Assembly (NCBI GenBank): GCA_039591615.1
Contig: JBDHDH010000004.1
Coordinates: forward strand, 1 to 64,000
DNA from: JBDHDH01 sp039591615
GTDB lineage: Bacteria > Gemmatimonadota > Gemmatimonadetes > Gemmatimonadales > GWC2-71-9
DNA: 64,000 nucleotides
Reading direction: 5' to 3'
Both the position numbers and the translations under genes were made by a program. Shown here piece after piece: positions 50,805-60,033 of this stretch. The notes below the pieces were generated by a model that was given only the letters and a program-made list of their open reading frames with translations, was not told where the DNA came from and searched no databases. Every line of letters begins with the position of its first letter. Position 1 is the first letter of the stretch.

Positions 50805-51839
50805 ATGAACAGTCTGTACCTGATTCTCCTCGTCTCCGCCACCGCGCAGGTGCAAAACCTTACCTGGGCAACCGCACCTCCGCTACCCGAGCCACGCGCC
50901 AACAATGCCGTGGCCGCCGTCACCACGTCTCGGGGCCCAGCGGTGTTTTCCTTCCTGGGTCTCGACACCACCAAGGCATGGAACGGGGTTCGGAGCGAGG
51001 CCTACCGTTGGGACGTCGGAGGAGCCTCGTGGCGCACTGTGGCGCCGGTGCCCGGCCCGGGGCGCCTGGCGGCGACGGCGCAGGCCGTGCGCGGGAAGAT
51101 CTACCTCTTCGGAGGCTACACCGTCGGGCGTGATGGCGCCGAGAAGTCTCTGCCGAACGTCGACATCTACGATCCCGAGAGTGATGCCTGGCATCGAGGA
51201 GCTCCTATCCCGGTTCCGACCGACGACGCGGTTTCCGGGGTTTGGCGGGACTCACTCATCGTTCTGGTGTCGGGATGGCACGATCGGGACAACGTGGCCG
51301 ACGTCCAGGTCTACGACCCCTCGACGGATCGGTGGCGTCGGGCCGACCCCATCCCAGGCCCCCCCGTGTTCGGTCACGCCGGTGCCGTCGCCGGAGACGT
51401 GATCGTGTACATCGACGGCGTCCGAACCAGCGCCAGGCGTCCGCGCTTCGGTATCGAGGGCTCGTCATGGCTCGGCGCCATCGACCCGGACGACCCTCCA
51501 AACATCCGTTGGGGACGCCTGCCACCGCATCCCGGGCCCCCGCTCTATCGCGCTGCCGCCGGCGCAGCCGGCCGATGGATCCTCTTCGCAGGAGGAACGG
51601 ACAACCCGTACAACTTCAATGGCGTAGGATATGACGGCCAGCCGTCCGAACCCCGATCCGAAGTCTTTGCGTTCGATACGCTCCTACGTAGCTGGGCCAG
51701 ACTACCGGACCTGCCGGTCGCCACGATGGACCACCGCGGGATCGTGCTGGCCGAAGGGACGCTCGTGATCGTAGGCGGCATGATCGGCAACCAACGGGTG
51801 ACCGATCGCGTGGCGACCGCACGTTGGCAGGAACCCTAG
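50805..51839 (+). CDS. Exported kelch-repeat beta-propeller protein
   Basis: 344 residues. Short signal peptide (MNSLYLILLVSATAQVQ). Kelch repeats of about 50 residues: AVRGKIYLFGGYTVG followed by VDIYDPESDAWHRGAPIP, then VQVYDPSTDRWRRADPIPGP, GRWILFAGGTDNPYNFNG and 'EVFAFDTLLRSWARLPDLP', ending with LVIVGGMIG. The pattern (GG, then a spaced Y-W pair) is the kelch signature; five or six blades are visible. Likely a periplasmic or extracellular binding protein, or a catalytic propeller of unknown substrate. Its start is only 28 bp from the divergent OsmC start. Confidence 0.88.
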   Translation: MNSLYLILLVSATAQVQNLTWATAPPLPEPRANNAVAAVTTSRGPAVFSFLGLDTTKAWNGVRSEAYRWDVGGASWRTVAPVPGPGRLAATAQAVRGKIYLFGGYTVGRDGAEKSLPNVDIYDPESDAWHRGAPIPVPTDDAVSGVWRDSLIVLVSGWHDRDNVADVQVYDPSTDRWRRADPIPGPPVFGHAGAVAGDVIVYIDGVRTSARRPRFGIEGSSWLGAIDPDDPPNIRWGRLPPHPGPPLYRAAAGAAGRWILFAGGTDNPYNFNGVGYDGQPSEPRSEVFAFDTLLRSWARLPDLPVATMDHRGIVLAEGTLVIVGGMIGNQRVTDRVATARWQEP

Positions 51840-51871
51840 CGACGCCGCGCGGGCGTCCCTAGGGTTGTTCG

Positions 51872-53257
51872 TTAGAGCGCCTTCACTTCCTCTATGAGGT
51901 TCTTGACCGAGCTCTTGGCGTCACCGAACAACATCGACGTCTTGGGATCGAAGAAGAGCGGGTTGTCGATTCCCGCGAATCCCGGCCGCATGCTCCGCTT
52001 CAGCACGATGACATTGTCGGACTTGTCGACGTCCAAGATCGGCATACCGGAGAGCTCACTCCCCGGAGTGCGGGCTGAAGGGTTCACGACGTCGTTCGCC
52101 CCGATGACCACGGATACGTCGGTCCGGGAGAACTCGGGATTGATCTCGTCCATATCGTACAGCTTGTCATACGGGACGTCTGCCTCTGCGAGCAGCACAT
52201 TCATGTGCCCGGGCATGCGGCCGGCGACGGGATGGATGGCATACTTCACCTCGACCCCACGGCCCTCTAGTATGTCAGCCAGTTCCCGGACTTCGTGTTG
52301 CGCCTGCGCTACCGCTAGACCGTACCCTGGGCAGAAGACGACGAGGCGGGCATAGGCCAGCATCATGGCGCCGTCCTCCGCGGTGATCGAGCGAACGCCT
52401 CTTCCCTCGATCCCAACAGGGCCCAGCGCCGCCGTTGCGTGCGCGCCGAACGCTCCGAACAGTACGTTGGCCAACGACCGATTCATCGCCTTGCACATGA
52501 TGTTCGTGAGGATGAGTCCCGATGCACCGACCAGGGCGCCGCTGATGATCAATCCCTCGTTGCTAATCACGAAACCGGTCGTCGCTGCCGCGATACCCGA
52601 ATAGGAGTTGAGCAGCGAGATCACAACCGGCATGTCCGCACCGCCGATGGGAATCACCGAGAGAATCCCCAAAACCAGGGCCGCGGCCACGAGAATGCCG
52701 AGGGCGAGCGTACTGGATGGCTGCAGGACGACCCAGATCCCCACGGCGAGGATTCCCGCGAACAGGAAGCCGTTGAAGGTCTTCTGCAGTGGGTACGTGA
52801 CGGCGCGGCCCGTTACGAGCTCCTGGAGCTTGCCGAACGCGATCACGCTTCCCGAAAATGTGACCGAGCCAATCAATACGCTCAACGGGATGGTGACAGC
52901 GACGTTGAGGGGTATGATCGCACCTGCCTGCAACGAGCGCAGGAGCTCCGCACTAGCCACCAGCGCCGAGGCGCCACCACCGAAGCCATTGAGCAGGGCC
53001 ACCATCTGCGGCATGGCTGTCATCTCCACCATGCGGGCGAAGGTTGCACCGATGGCCGAGCCAACGACGATGCCGATGATGATCATTGGCCAAGTGAGAA
53101 TGCCACCGAACGCGAGCGTCGTGACGATGGCGATGAGCATCCCGAACGACGCCAGCCAGTTCCCGGATCGTGCAGTAGCCGGGGAGCTCAGGCGCTTGAG
53201 TCCTAAGATGAACAGGACCGCCGCAAGCAGATAGGCGAGCTTTGCAAGTCCTGCCAT
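51872..53257 (-). CDS. pntB: NAD(P) transhydrogenase subunit beta
   Basis: 461 residues. About nine TM segments at the N-terminus (LAYLLAAVLFILGLKRL and on) followed by the soluble NADP(H)-binding domain III: ITAEDGAMMLAYARLVVFCP, GYGLAVAQAQHEVRELADIL, GRMPGHMNVLLAEADVPYD, DVSVVIGANDVVNPSA and the end with FFDPKTSMLFGDAK. It couples proton translocation to hydride transfer between NADH and NADP+. Its start touches the stop of the pntAB-like gene. Confidence 0.95.
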   Translation of the reverse strand: MAGLAKLAYLLAAVLFILGLKRLSSPATARSGNWLASFGMLIAIVTTLAFGGILTWPMIIIGIVVGSAIGATFARMVEMTAMPQMVALLNGFGGGASALVASAELLRSLQAGAIIPLNVAVTIPLSVLIGSVTFSGSVIAFGKLQELVTGRAVTYPLQKTFNGFLFAGILAVGIWVVLQPSSTLALGILVAAALVLGILSVIPIGGADMPVVISLLNSYSGIAAATTGFVISNEGLIISGALVGASGLILTNIMCKAMNRSLANVLFGAFGAHATAALGPVGIEGRGVRSITAEDGAMMLAYARLVVFCPGYGLAVAQAQHEVRELADILEGRGVEVKYAIHPVAGRMPGHMNVLLAEADVPYDKLYDMDEINPEFSRTDVSVVIGANDVVNPSARTPGSELSGMPILDVDKSDNVIVLKRSMRPGFAGIDNPLFFDPKTSMLFGDAKSSVKNLIEEVKAL

Positions 53258-53553
53258 TACCGTTGCTCCTTCTTATCACGCCTGAACATCCGCAACATGC
53301 GATCGGTGACCAAGAACCCGCCCACGACGTTGATCATGGCAAACACGACAGCGACGAGACCCAGAATGGATGCCGCGCGACTCTGCCCCCGCCCCGCCAT
53401 TACGAGCGCACCGATGATGGTGATTCCCGATATGGCATTGGAACCCGACATCAATGGCGTGTGGAGCGTCGGTGGAACCTTCGTAATGACTTCGAACCCG
53501 ACAAACATCGCCAGGACGAAGATGACGAGCAGACCAACCAGTTCCTCAATCAT
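53257..53553 (-). CDS. pntAB: NAD(P) transhydrogenase alpha subunit, membrane part
   Basis: 98 residues with three TM segments: LVGLLVIFVLAMFVGFEVIT, a central segment with SGSNAISGITIIGALVM, and AASILGLVAVVFAMINVVGG. The mid-membrane 'TPLMSGSNAISGI' is the conserved part of the transhydrogenase alpha membrane region. In E. coli this is fused to the NAD-binding domain; here it is a separate gene, as in Rhodospirillum and many other bacteria. It overlaps pntAA by ATGA. Confidence 0.94.
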   Translation of the reverse strand: MIEELVGLLVIFVLAMFVGFEVITKVPPTLHTPLMSGSNAISGITIIGALVMAGRGQSRAASILGLVAVVFAMINVVGGFLVTDRMLRMFRRDKKEQR

Positions 53554-54704
53554 CCGCTGCTTCCTCCTGGGAGCGCCCGCTGGGTGGCTTCGTGGACGAC
53601 CTGTCCTCCGTGGGTGATACAGGTGCCGCCAATGATCTCATCTTCGAAGTCGAGACTGAGCGCACCCTCTTTGATGAGGGTCTTTACGAATGCCGACATG
53701 TTCCGCGCGTACATCTGGCTGGCGTGGGTGGGCATGCTGGCCGGGACATTCAGCGGCGCCAGAACCGTCACACCATGGCGGAAAACGTCCTTCCCCGCCT
53801 CGGTGACCGCACAGTTCCCGCCCGCTTCGCTCGCAAGATCCACGATCACCGCGCCGGGCTTCATGTCACGCATCATCTCTTCCGTGATGAGCAGGGGGGC
53901 GGGTTTGCCGGGGATCAGGGCGGTAGTGATCACCACGTCGACGTTTCGAACGTGCTGATGGATGAGCTGCAGCTCCTGCTCGTGTTGCTCTTCGGAGAGC
54001 TGTTTCGCATATCCTCCAGCCGTCTCCGCGTCGGTGGCGACCGCCTCCGGTGCGATGAACTTCGCACCGAGACTCTCTACCTGTTCTTGCACCGCAGGAC
54101 GCACGTCGAAGGCCTCGACGATGGCGCCGAGCCGGCGGGCGGTCGCGATGGCCTGGAGTCCGGCGACCCCCGCACCCAAGATCAGCACGCGAGCCGGTGG
54201 GATCGTCCCCGCCGCTGTGGTCAGCATGGGGAAGAATCGGCCCATGGCGGTCGCCGCCAGCAGCACCGATTTGTAGCCCGCCACCGTGCTCATGGACGAG
54301 AGGGCATCCATCGACTGTGCCCGGGTGATCCGGGGCAAGGCGTCGAGGCTGAACGCGGTGACCTTGCGTCGTGCGAGCTCGGAGACGAGCTCGTGATTGA
54401 CCAGCGGTTGCAGCAGGGCGACGAGGACGACGCCTTCCCGCAAGAGCGCGAGCTCGTCACGCCCGCCCTCGTTCCGCGGGCACTGGACCTTGGCAACGAC
54501 GTCCGCTTCTCGCCACAACGCTGCCGCATCCACCAGAGTGGCGCCGGCAGCCGCATACTCCTCGTCCGAGAACGCCGCCGCGAGCCCGGCGCCTCGCTCG
54601 ACCCGGATTTCGACTCGGTCGCCGGCAAGACGCTTGGCCACGTCCGGAACGAGCGCCACGCGGCGTTCGCCCGGCATGCTCTCCTTCGCAACAGCAATGA
54701 TCAC
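53550..54704 (-). CDS. pntAA: NAD(P) transhydrogenase alpha subunit, soluble NAD-binding part
   Basis: 384 residues. Begins MIIAVAKESMPGERRVALVP as alanine dehydrogenase/PNT domain proteins do. The NAD-binding Rossmann motif is VLILGAGVAGLQAIATARRL, followed by the mobile-loop region (FIAPEAVATDAETAGGYAKQ). It lacks the membrane segments, which pntAB supplies. First gene of pntAA-pntAB-pntB; all three overlap or abut. The operon supplies NADPH for biosynthesis and thiol-based peroxide defence. Confidence 0.95.
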   Translation of the reverse strand: MIIAVAKESMPGERRVALVPDVAKRLAGDRVEIRVERGAGLAAAFSDEEYAAAGATLVDAAALWREADVVAKVQCPRNEGGRDELALLREGVVLVALLQPLVNHELVSELARRKVTAFSLDALPRITRAQSMDALSSMSTVAGYKSVLLAATAMGRFFPMLTTAAGTIPPARVLILGAGVAGLQAIATARRLGAIVEAFDVRPAVQEQVESLGAKFIAPEAVATDAETAGGYAKQLSEEQHEQELQLIHQHVRNVDVVITTALIPGKPAPLLITEEMMRDMKPGAVIVDLASEAGGNCAVTEAGKDVFRHGVTVLAPLNVPASMPTHASQMYARNMSAFVKTLIKEGALSLDFEDEIIGGTCITHGGQVVHEATQRALPGGSSG

Positions 54705-54749
54705 GAACAGCTCCTGAGGGAAGTGAATGACTCGTAACGGAAGACCCCG

Positions 54750-55850
54750 CTACCCCGCGTCGTATTCCAGCAATCGGCGAAGCTCTGAAGGAACGTGAGG
54801 ACCGAACACCTCGTCCCGTGGAACGGTGAAGACGCGCACCGGCGGCCCGGGAGCGCCACGGGGACCCTCGGAACCAGCGCCGCCGTCGGGACCGCGGGCC
54901 CCGTCCGCGCCGGCGGTGCAGCGCCGCGCATCTCCCTGAACCGCGCCGCCGGCACCACCCGCGCCACCCTTCCCAGGTTTCCCTCCAGGGCCGCCTTCAC
55001 CGCCTGGTGTCCGCACTTCAATCATACCGGCCAACAGCGGCTGCTCCTCGGGGACCACCAGCGTAACCTCTCCCCCGGGGCCTCCGGACCCGCCGGCCCC
55101 GCCATTGCCCCCCGCACCACCCGCGCCGCCGGGCCCGCCCGGGCAACCGGGCTCGCCTGCCGCTCCGAGCTTGCCGTCTGTCCCGTTGGATCCCGGTCCC
55201 CCCCGACCACCGCGGGACTCGAGCACGACCCAATCTGCTGGGGGGATCAGATCGGCGTCCGCCATCACGTACACCGGCGGTGCGGCATTCACCGAGATCT
55301 CGGCAACCAAGAGCCGGTCATAGAAAGGTGATCGGACGATATCGAGACGAGCCACCACGTCGGGCCCCGGCCCCCCGCCTCGCCCCCCATCCCCTCCCGG
55401 TGTGCCCTCGAAGGCGAAGACATGGGCCATGCACGAGTACTCCGGCTCCACGACCTCAAACGTATTGACGGACGGCTTGTCCCGCAGAAACGCACTGAGC
55501 CTGAACCCGTCGTTGGCGCTCAGCAGCGGATCGGGATAGGTGCCCCAGTGCCCGTTCTCCCTCGGAGCGGCTTCACCGCTCGTAAAGCGGAGGAACACCA
55601 CATGGAGTGGTGGCGGACTGTTCTTGTCGTATTTCGTGGAGAAGGGAAGCACACTTCCATCATCGAGAACGGCCTCGTAGCTGGCCTCAATGCGTCCTCC
55701 GGGACACACCCGCTCCGGCCACGTGCGCATGCGGATATCAGTGATCCGGCCGAGCAAGAGGGGATCCGGCGCAAGATCCGGGGGCGGCTTTTGCGCACAC
55801 CCTGCAAGCAAGAGGACGCCGAGCACGCCGCTCACATGCCACCCACGCAT
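54750..55850 (-). CDS. Gly-rich collagen-like lipoprotein
   Basis: 366 residues from the ATG at 55850, giving a lipoprotein signal MRGWHVSGVLGVLLLAGC; earlier in-frame starts (55901, 56072) give unnatural leaders, and the longest would overlap moaA. An N-terminal globular part (about 25-190) has Cys in RVCPGGRIEA and YSCMAH. Then come two Gly-rich low-complexity tracts: about 160-170 (GGDGGRGGGPGPD) and about 235-340 (GGPGGAGGAGGNGGAGGSGG, GEGGPGGKPGKGGAGGAGG), with collagen-like GxP and PGRS-like GGx triplets. It ends with a short C-terminal domain. Surface adhesion or structural function is plausible, but I do not recognise the globular part. Confidence 0.78.
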   Translation of the reverse strand: MRGWHVSGVLGVLLLAGCAQKPPPDLAPDPLLLGRITDIRMRTWPERVCPGGRIEASYEAVLDDGSVLPFSTKYDKNSPPPLHVVFLRFTSGEAAPRENGHWGTYPDPLLSANDGFRLSAFLRDKPSVNTFEVVEPEYSCMAHVFAFEGTPGGDGGRGGGPGPDVVARLDIVRSPFYDRLLVAEISVNAAPPVYVMADADLIPPADWVVLESRGGRGGPGSNGTDGKLGAAGEPGCPGGPGGAGGAGGNGGAGGSGGPGGEVTLVVPEEQPLLAGMIEVRTPGGEGGPGGKPGKGGAGGAGGAVQGDARRCTAGADGARGPDGGAGSEGPRGAPGPPVRVFTVPRDEVFGPHVPSELRRLLEYDAG

Positions 55851-55968
55851 GCTCCGCACTCGCAGCACTGGAAGGACGTTTGGCACCTGCCACCCCCTCA
55901 TCGCTTGGCGAGTCTCTCCCACTCCCACGGCCCCGACACCCATCATACCGCTCCACGCCCTTTCGCTC

Positions 55969-57114
55969 TCATCCCCCCCTCGTATGCATCTCTCGATGCG
56001 GATCACGCCGCAGGGCTTCGACCTGGTAGAGTGGGGAGCGAACCGGTGACCGCAACCGCTCTTCTGCGCCACGATCCGTGCGTTGCCTCCACCGGTCGCT
56101 GATGAGGCGGGCCAGCTCGGCGTCGGTGGCGCCGGCCCGCAGCGGTTGGCGGAGATCGAGCCCCGTGTCGGCGTACAGACACAGCAGCCATTTTCCGTCG
56201 GCCGTCAACCGACTTCGGTCGCAGTTGCGACAAAAAGGCTCCGTCGTCGACGCAATGACACCAAAGGTCGTCCCGTCGGGGAGTGCGAATCGATCTGCCG
56301 GAGCGCGCTGCTGGGTCGCGTTGGCTGGCAGCACCGGCTCAGCGTGGCCAAAGCGGCGCTCCACCACGCTCACGATCTCGCGTTTGGGAACCACGGCATC
56401 CATGGACCACCGGGTTGCACCCCCGACATCCATGTACTCGATGAACCGCACCTCCGCCTCATTTGCCCGGGCGAAGTCGATCATGTCGACGATCTCGTCG
56501 TCGTTGAAACCCCTGACGACCACGGTGTTGATCTTGGTCTCACGGAAGCCGACGGCGTGGGCGCGACGCAGTCCCTCCAACACGTCATCGTGCCGCCTGC
56601 TTCGGGTGAGCGCCTCGAAGCGCTCCGGCCGCAGACTGTCCAAGCTCAGCGTGATGCGGTGGAGGCCCGCGTGCCGCAGCGAGCGGACCATCCCGCCGAG
56701 CAATATGCCGTTAGTGGTCAACGACAGGTCGCGCACCTGCGGGTCGCCTGCGAGCAACTGGACCAGCTCCGGGAGATCCTGACGCAGCAGCGGCTCGCCG
56801 CCCGTAATCCGGACTTTCGAGACGCCAAGCGAAGCAAACACGCCCCCGAGGCGCTGGATCTCCTCGTACGTCAGAATGGACTGCCGGGGGAGCCAGATGT
56901 ACTCGTCCTCCGGCATACAATAAGTGCACCGGAGGTTGCAACGATCGGTAACCGAGACGCGGAGGCTTGCCAGCGGGCGATGTAGGGTGTCGCGAATATC
57001 CACGTGGCTACGGCGTTGAGGGCGATGGGTCAGATCGACCGGGCCGCCGCTCGGGTCGCCGTGGCCTGGCGAGCACGAGGTGGCCGACCGGTCTAATTCG
57101 TCGGTCGTAACCAT
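55969..57114 (-). CDS. moaA: GTP 3',8-cyclase MoaA
   Basis: 381 residues as drawn; a GTG at 57003 would give 344, closer to the usual length, and the first 37 residues look unlike MoaA. The radical-SAM cluster cysteines are 59, 63 and 66 in TDRCNLRCTYC. ITGGEPLLR binds SAM. The second, C-terminal cluster lies in FCRNCDRSRLTADGKWLLC, and the protein ends with the functional GG. It makes the cyclic pterin precursor of the molybdenum cofactor. It sits divergently beside two molybdenum-hydroxylase gene sets whose enzymes need that cofactor. Confidence 0.95.
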   Translation of the reverse strand: MVTTDELDRSATSCSPGHGDPSGGPVDLTHRPQRRSHVDIRDTLHRPLASLRVSVTDRCNLRCTYCMPEDEYIWLPRQSILTYEEIQRLGGVFASLGVSKVRITGGEPLLRQDLPELVQLLAGDPQVRDLSLTTNGILLGGMVRSLRHAGLHRITLSLDSLRPERFEALTRSRRHDDVLEGLRRAHAVGFRETKINTVVVRGFNDDEIVDMIDFARANEAEVRFIEYMDVGGATRWSMDAVVPKREIVSVVERRFGHAEPVLPANATQQRAPADRFALPDGTTFGVIASTTEPFCRNCDRSRLTADGKWLLCLYADTGLDLRQPLRAGATDAELARLISDRWRQRTDRGAEERLRSPVRSPLYQVEALRRDPHREMHTRGG

Positions 57115-57224
57115 AACCAGCGAGGGCTCTTAGGGGCAAGCGGCAGGCCCTCGGGCGCCTTGCGACGCGGCGAGTCACCGGTATCTTACCCCTTCCCTCC
57201 GGAAACTCCGCCGAGGCGTCGCGC

Positions 57225-57686
57225 ATGACCAAAGTGACTCTCACGCTCAACGGGGTCGAACGCAGCGACGATATCGAACCCCGCCTTCTCCTCGTGCAAT
57301 ACGTCCGTGAGGTCGCCGGCCTCACGGGGACCCACATCGGATGTGAGACGAGTATCTGCGGCGCTTGCACCGTCCTCGTCGACCGCCGCGCGGTCAAGTC
57401 ATGCACCCAATTCGCCGTCCAAGCCGAGGGCAAGGCCGTCACTACCATCGAGGGCCTCGGGACCGACGGGCAACTCCATCCACTCCAGGAGGCATTCTGG
57501 TCAGAGCATGCCCTCCAGTGCGGCTTTTGCACGCCGGGCATGATTCTCACGGCCCACCAGCTACTAGGGGCCAGCAACATGCCCGACGAGGGAGAGATTC
57601 GTCACGCCCTCGAGGGCAACCTCTGTCGGTGTACCGGCTACCACAACATCGTTCGTGCCATCCAAGCGGCCGCGCGACCGAACTGA
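57225..57686 (+). CDS. Molybdenum hydroxylase small subunit, two [2Fe-2S] clusters (CoxS-like)
   Basis: 153 residues. Plant-type cluster: GCETSICGACTVLVDRRAVKSC. Second cluster: CGFCTPGMIL and NLCRCTGYHNIVRAI. Complete and typical of CoxS/XdhC-like small subunits of the xanthine oxidase family. It passes electrons from the Mo site to the FAD subunit. TATCTT at 57182 could be the -10, leaving a leader of about 35 bases. First gene of S-L-M order; its end overlaps the large-subunit start. Confidence 0.95.
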   Translation: MTKVTLTLNGVERSDDIEPRLLLVQYVREVAGLTGTHIGCETSICGACTVLVDRRAVKSCTQFAVQAEGKAVTTIEGLGTDGQLHPLQEAFWSEHALQCGFCTPGMILTAHQLLGASNMPDEGEIRHALEGNLCRCTGYHNIVRAIQAAARPN

Positions 57687-60033
57687 CGGGGGGGCTGCCG
57701 TCGCCGGGTCCGCCCCCAAATTCGTCGGCGCCCGCGTCCGGCGGAAAGAGGATCCGCGACTTCTCAGCGGCCGCGCCACCTATGCCGACGACGTGCGTCT
57801 GCCGCATATGGCGTATGCCAAGCTCACGCGGAGCACGCAGGCACACGCGCGGATCGCTGCCATCGATGCGACGGTGGCCGCGAGCATGCCCGGCGTCATT
57901 GCCGTCGTGACCGGCGACGATCTCGCCGATGGTCTGTCCGCTCTTCCTGCGAGCCACCGGAATGGAGAGCTCGGGTCTCCGCCCCATTTCGTCCTGGCTC
58001 GAGAGGAGGTGCGACACGTCGGGGAGGCGGTGGCCGTCGTGGTAGCGGAGTCCGAGGCCCAGGCGACGGATGCCGTCGAAACGATCCTCATCGACTACGA
58101 GGCCCTCCCCGCGGTGACCGACGTGGAGGCGGCAACGAGAGATGACACACCCCTCGTGCACCGTGCGCTCGGAACGAACGTTTCGTTCACCCGGACGCTC
58201 GTCGCCGGCGATCCGACTGAGGCGTTCGCGAGCGCGCCAGTGGTGCGCCGCCAGCGCTTGGTGAATCAGCGGCTCGTTCCGGTCGCCCTCGAGGCCCGGT
58301 GCGTCATCGCCGACTACGACCCAGGGCCAGACAAACTCACCGTGATCACGAGCACGCAGATCCCTCATACCATCCGCGCGCTGCTCGCGAAGGTCGTGGC
58401 GATTCCCGAGCACCGGGTTCGGGTGATCGCGCCGGAAGTGGGCGGGGGGTTCGGCGCGAAGGCCAACTTCTACCCGGAAGAGCCACTGTTGGCATACCTA
58501 TCGCGCCGGCTGCTTCGACGGATCAAGTGGACGGAAACGCGTACGGAGGCGTTCCAGGCCACTACCCATGGCCGCGATCAGCTGTGTGACCTCGAAGTGG
58601 CTGCCGATGCTGGCGGTAGACTCCTCGCGCTCCGCGCCACGATTCACCAAGATCTCGGCGCCTACCATCAGCTCTTCTCACCGCACGTCTCCGGCGGGAC
58701 CACGGCCATGATCACCGGGTGCTACGCGGTCGACCACGTGGAGGTCACCCTCAAAGGCGTCTTCACGAACAAGACCCCAACCGACGCCTATCGGGGTGCC
58801 GGACGTCCCGAGGCGACGCTGATCATCGAGCGGGCGATGGAGCTCATCGCCGATGGAGTGGGGAAAGACGCCGCCGAGGTGCGACGGCTGAACTTCATTC
58901 CCGCCGACGCGTTCCCCTTCGAGACTGCGATTGGGATTCGGTACGACTCCGGGAACTACCAAGGCGCGTTGGACAAGTTGCTGGCGAACGCCGACTACAC
59001 TGCACTCCGCGCAGAACAGGAGCGAGCTCGTCGAGAAGGGCGCCTCATGGGCATCGGCCTCTGCAACTACGTGGAGATGTGCGGATTCGGCCCCTCGACG
59101 ATGATGTCGTCCGGCGGATGGGAAACGTGCGAGATCGAGGTGCGCGGTAGCGGGACCGTGGTGGTGAAGACCGGGCTCAAGCCGACCGGCCAAGGAGAGG
59201 AAACGGCATTCGCGCAGATCGTCGCGGATCGGCTCGGCGTGAGTCTGGACGACGTGGAGGTCATACACGGGGATACGGACCTCGTTGGCGAGGGCATCGG
59301 GACGTTCGGATCGCGCGGAATGGCAGTCGGTGGCTCCGCGCTGATGCGCTGCGTCGACACGATTCGCACGAAGGCGCGTCGTATAGCCGCTCACCTCCTC
59401 GAAGTGCACACCGATGATGTCGTCTTCGAAGATGGCAAACTCCACCCGACGGGAGCGCCGGCCGTGGCGAGGAGCTTCGGGGAGATCGCCCGCACGGCCC
59501 ACGTGGCGACCGACCTGCCGCCCGACCTCGAGCCTGGGCTCACGGCCGTGCACTACTACGAGCCGACGGGCCTCACGTTTCCCTTCGGCGCACACCTGGC
59601 CGTCGTCGAGATCGATCGGGAAACGGGCTGGGTCACGCTCAAACGTCATGTGGCCGTCGACGATTGTGGGACGATCATCAACCCGACCATCGTCGAGGGA
59701 CAGGTGCATGGTGGGATCGCACAGGGAGTGGGGCAGGCATTGTTCGAGACCACCATCTACGATGAGTTCGGACAATTGCTCACCGGCTCCCTGATGGACT
59801 ACGCCGTTCCCAAGGCAAGCCTGCTTCCGAGCTTCGAACTCGACCGCACGGTGACTTCCACGCCGGTCAACCCGCTCGGGGCGAAGGGCATCGGCGAGGC
59901 CGGGACGATTGGAAGTACACCGGCCGTGGTGAACGCCGTCCTGGATGCCCTGCGACCGTATGCGATGGACCCCCTGACGCTGCCCCTCACCCCGGAGCGC
60001 GTGTGGCGAGCGCTTCAGCAGGCGGCACCGTGA
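57655..60033 (+). CDS. Molybdenum hydroxylase large subunit (CoxL-like, form II)
   Basis: 792 residues; the ATG at 57655 overlaps the small-subunit gene by 32 bases and no better start is visible. N-terminus VGARVRRKEDPRLLSGRATY is the usual opening of CoxL proteins. The active-site loop is AYRGAGRPEA (about 378-387), the form II type, not the AYRCSFR of true aerobic CO dehydrogenase. Later Mo-cofactor contacts are present: GGGFGAKANFYPEE, TGQGEETAFAQIV, and GAKGIGEAGTIG with the catalytic Glu. Substrate is probably an aldehyde or N-heterocycle, not proven CO. Confidence 0.93.
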   Translation: MPSKRPRDRTDGGAAVAGSAPKFVGARVRRKEDPRLLSGRATYADDVRLPHMAYAKLTRSTQAHARIAAIDATVAASMPGVIAVVTGDDLADGLSALPASHRNGELGSPPHFVLAREEVRHVGEAVAVVVAESEAQATDAVETILIDYEALPAVTDVEAATRDDTPLVHRALGTNVSFTRTLVAGDPTEAFASAPVVRRQRLVNQRLVPVALEARCVIADYDPGPDKLTVITSTQIPHTIRALLAKVVAIPEHRVRVIAPEVGGGFGAKANFYPEEPLLAYLSRRLLRRIKWTETRTEAFQATTHGRDQLCDLEVAADAGGRLLALRATIHQDLGAYHQLFSPHVSGGTTAMITGCYAVDHVEVTLKGVFTNKTPTDAYRGAGRPEATLIIERAMELIADGVGKDAAEVRRLNFIPADAFPFETAIGIRYDSGNYQGALDKLLANADYTALRAEQERARREGRLMGIGLCNYVEMCGFGPSTMMSSGGWETCEIEVRGSGTVVVKTGLKPTGQGEETAFAQIVADRLGVSLDDVEVIHGDTDLVGEGIGTFGSRGMAVGGSALMRCVDTIRTKARRIAAHLLEVHTDDVVFEDGKLHPTGAPAVARSFGEIARTAHVATDLPPDLEPGLTAVHYYEPTGLTFPFGAHLAVVEIDRETGWVTLKRHVAVDDCGTIINPTIVEGQVHGGIAQGVGQALFETTIYDEFGQLLTGSLMDYAVPKASLLPSFELDRTVTSTPVNPLGAKGIGEAGTIGSTPAVVNAVLDALRPYAMDPLTLPLTPERVWRALQQAAP

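Noticed and set aside
50576..50974. Short minus-strand frame ending at the UGA, as a stand-alone or broken OsmC gene
   Set aside because: The start would be 50776, giving 66 residues without either catalytic thiol, yet the frame after the UGA is intact for 87 more codons with the resolving Cys. A decayed gene would be expected to show further lesions. Recent single mutation remains possible, so this is kept as the alternative.
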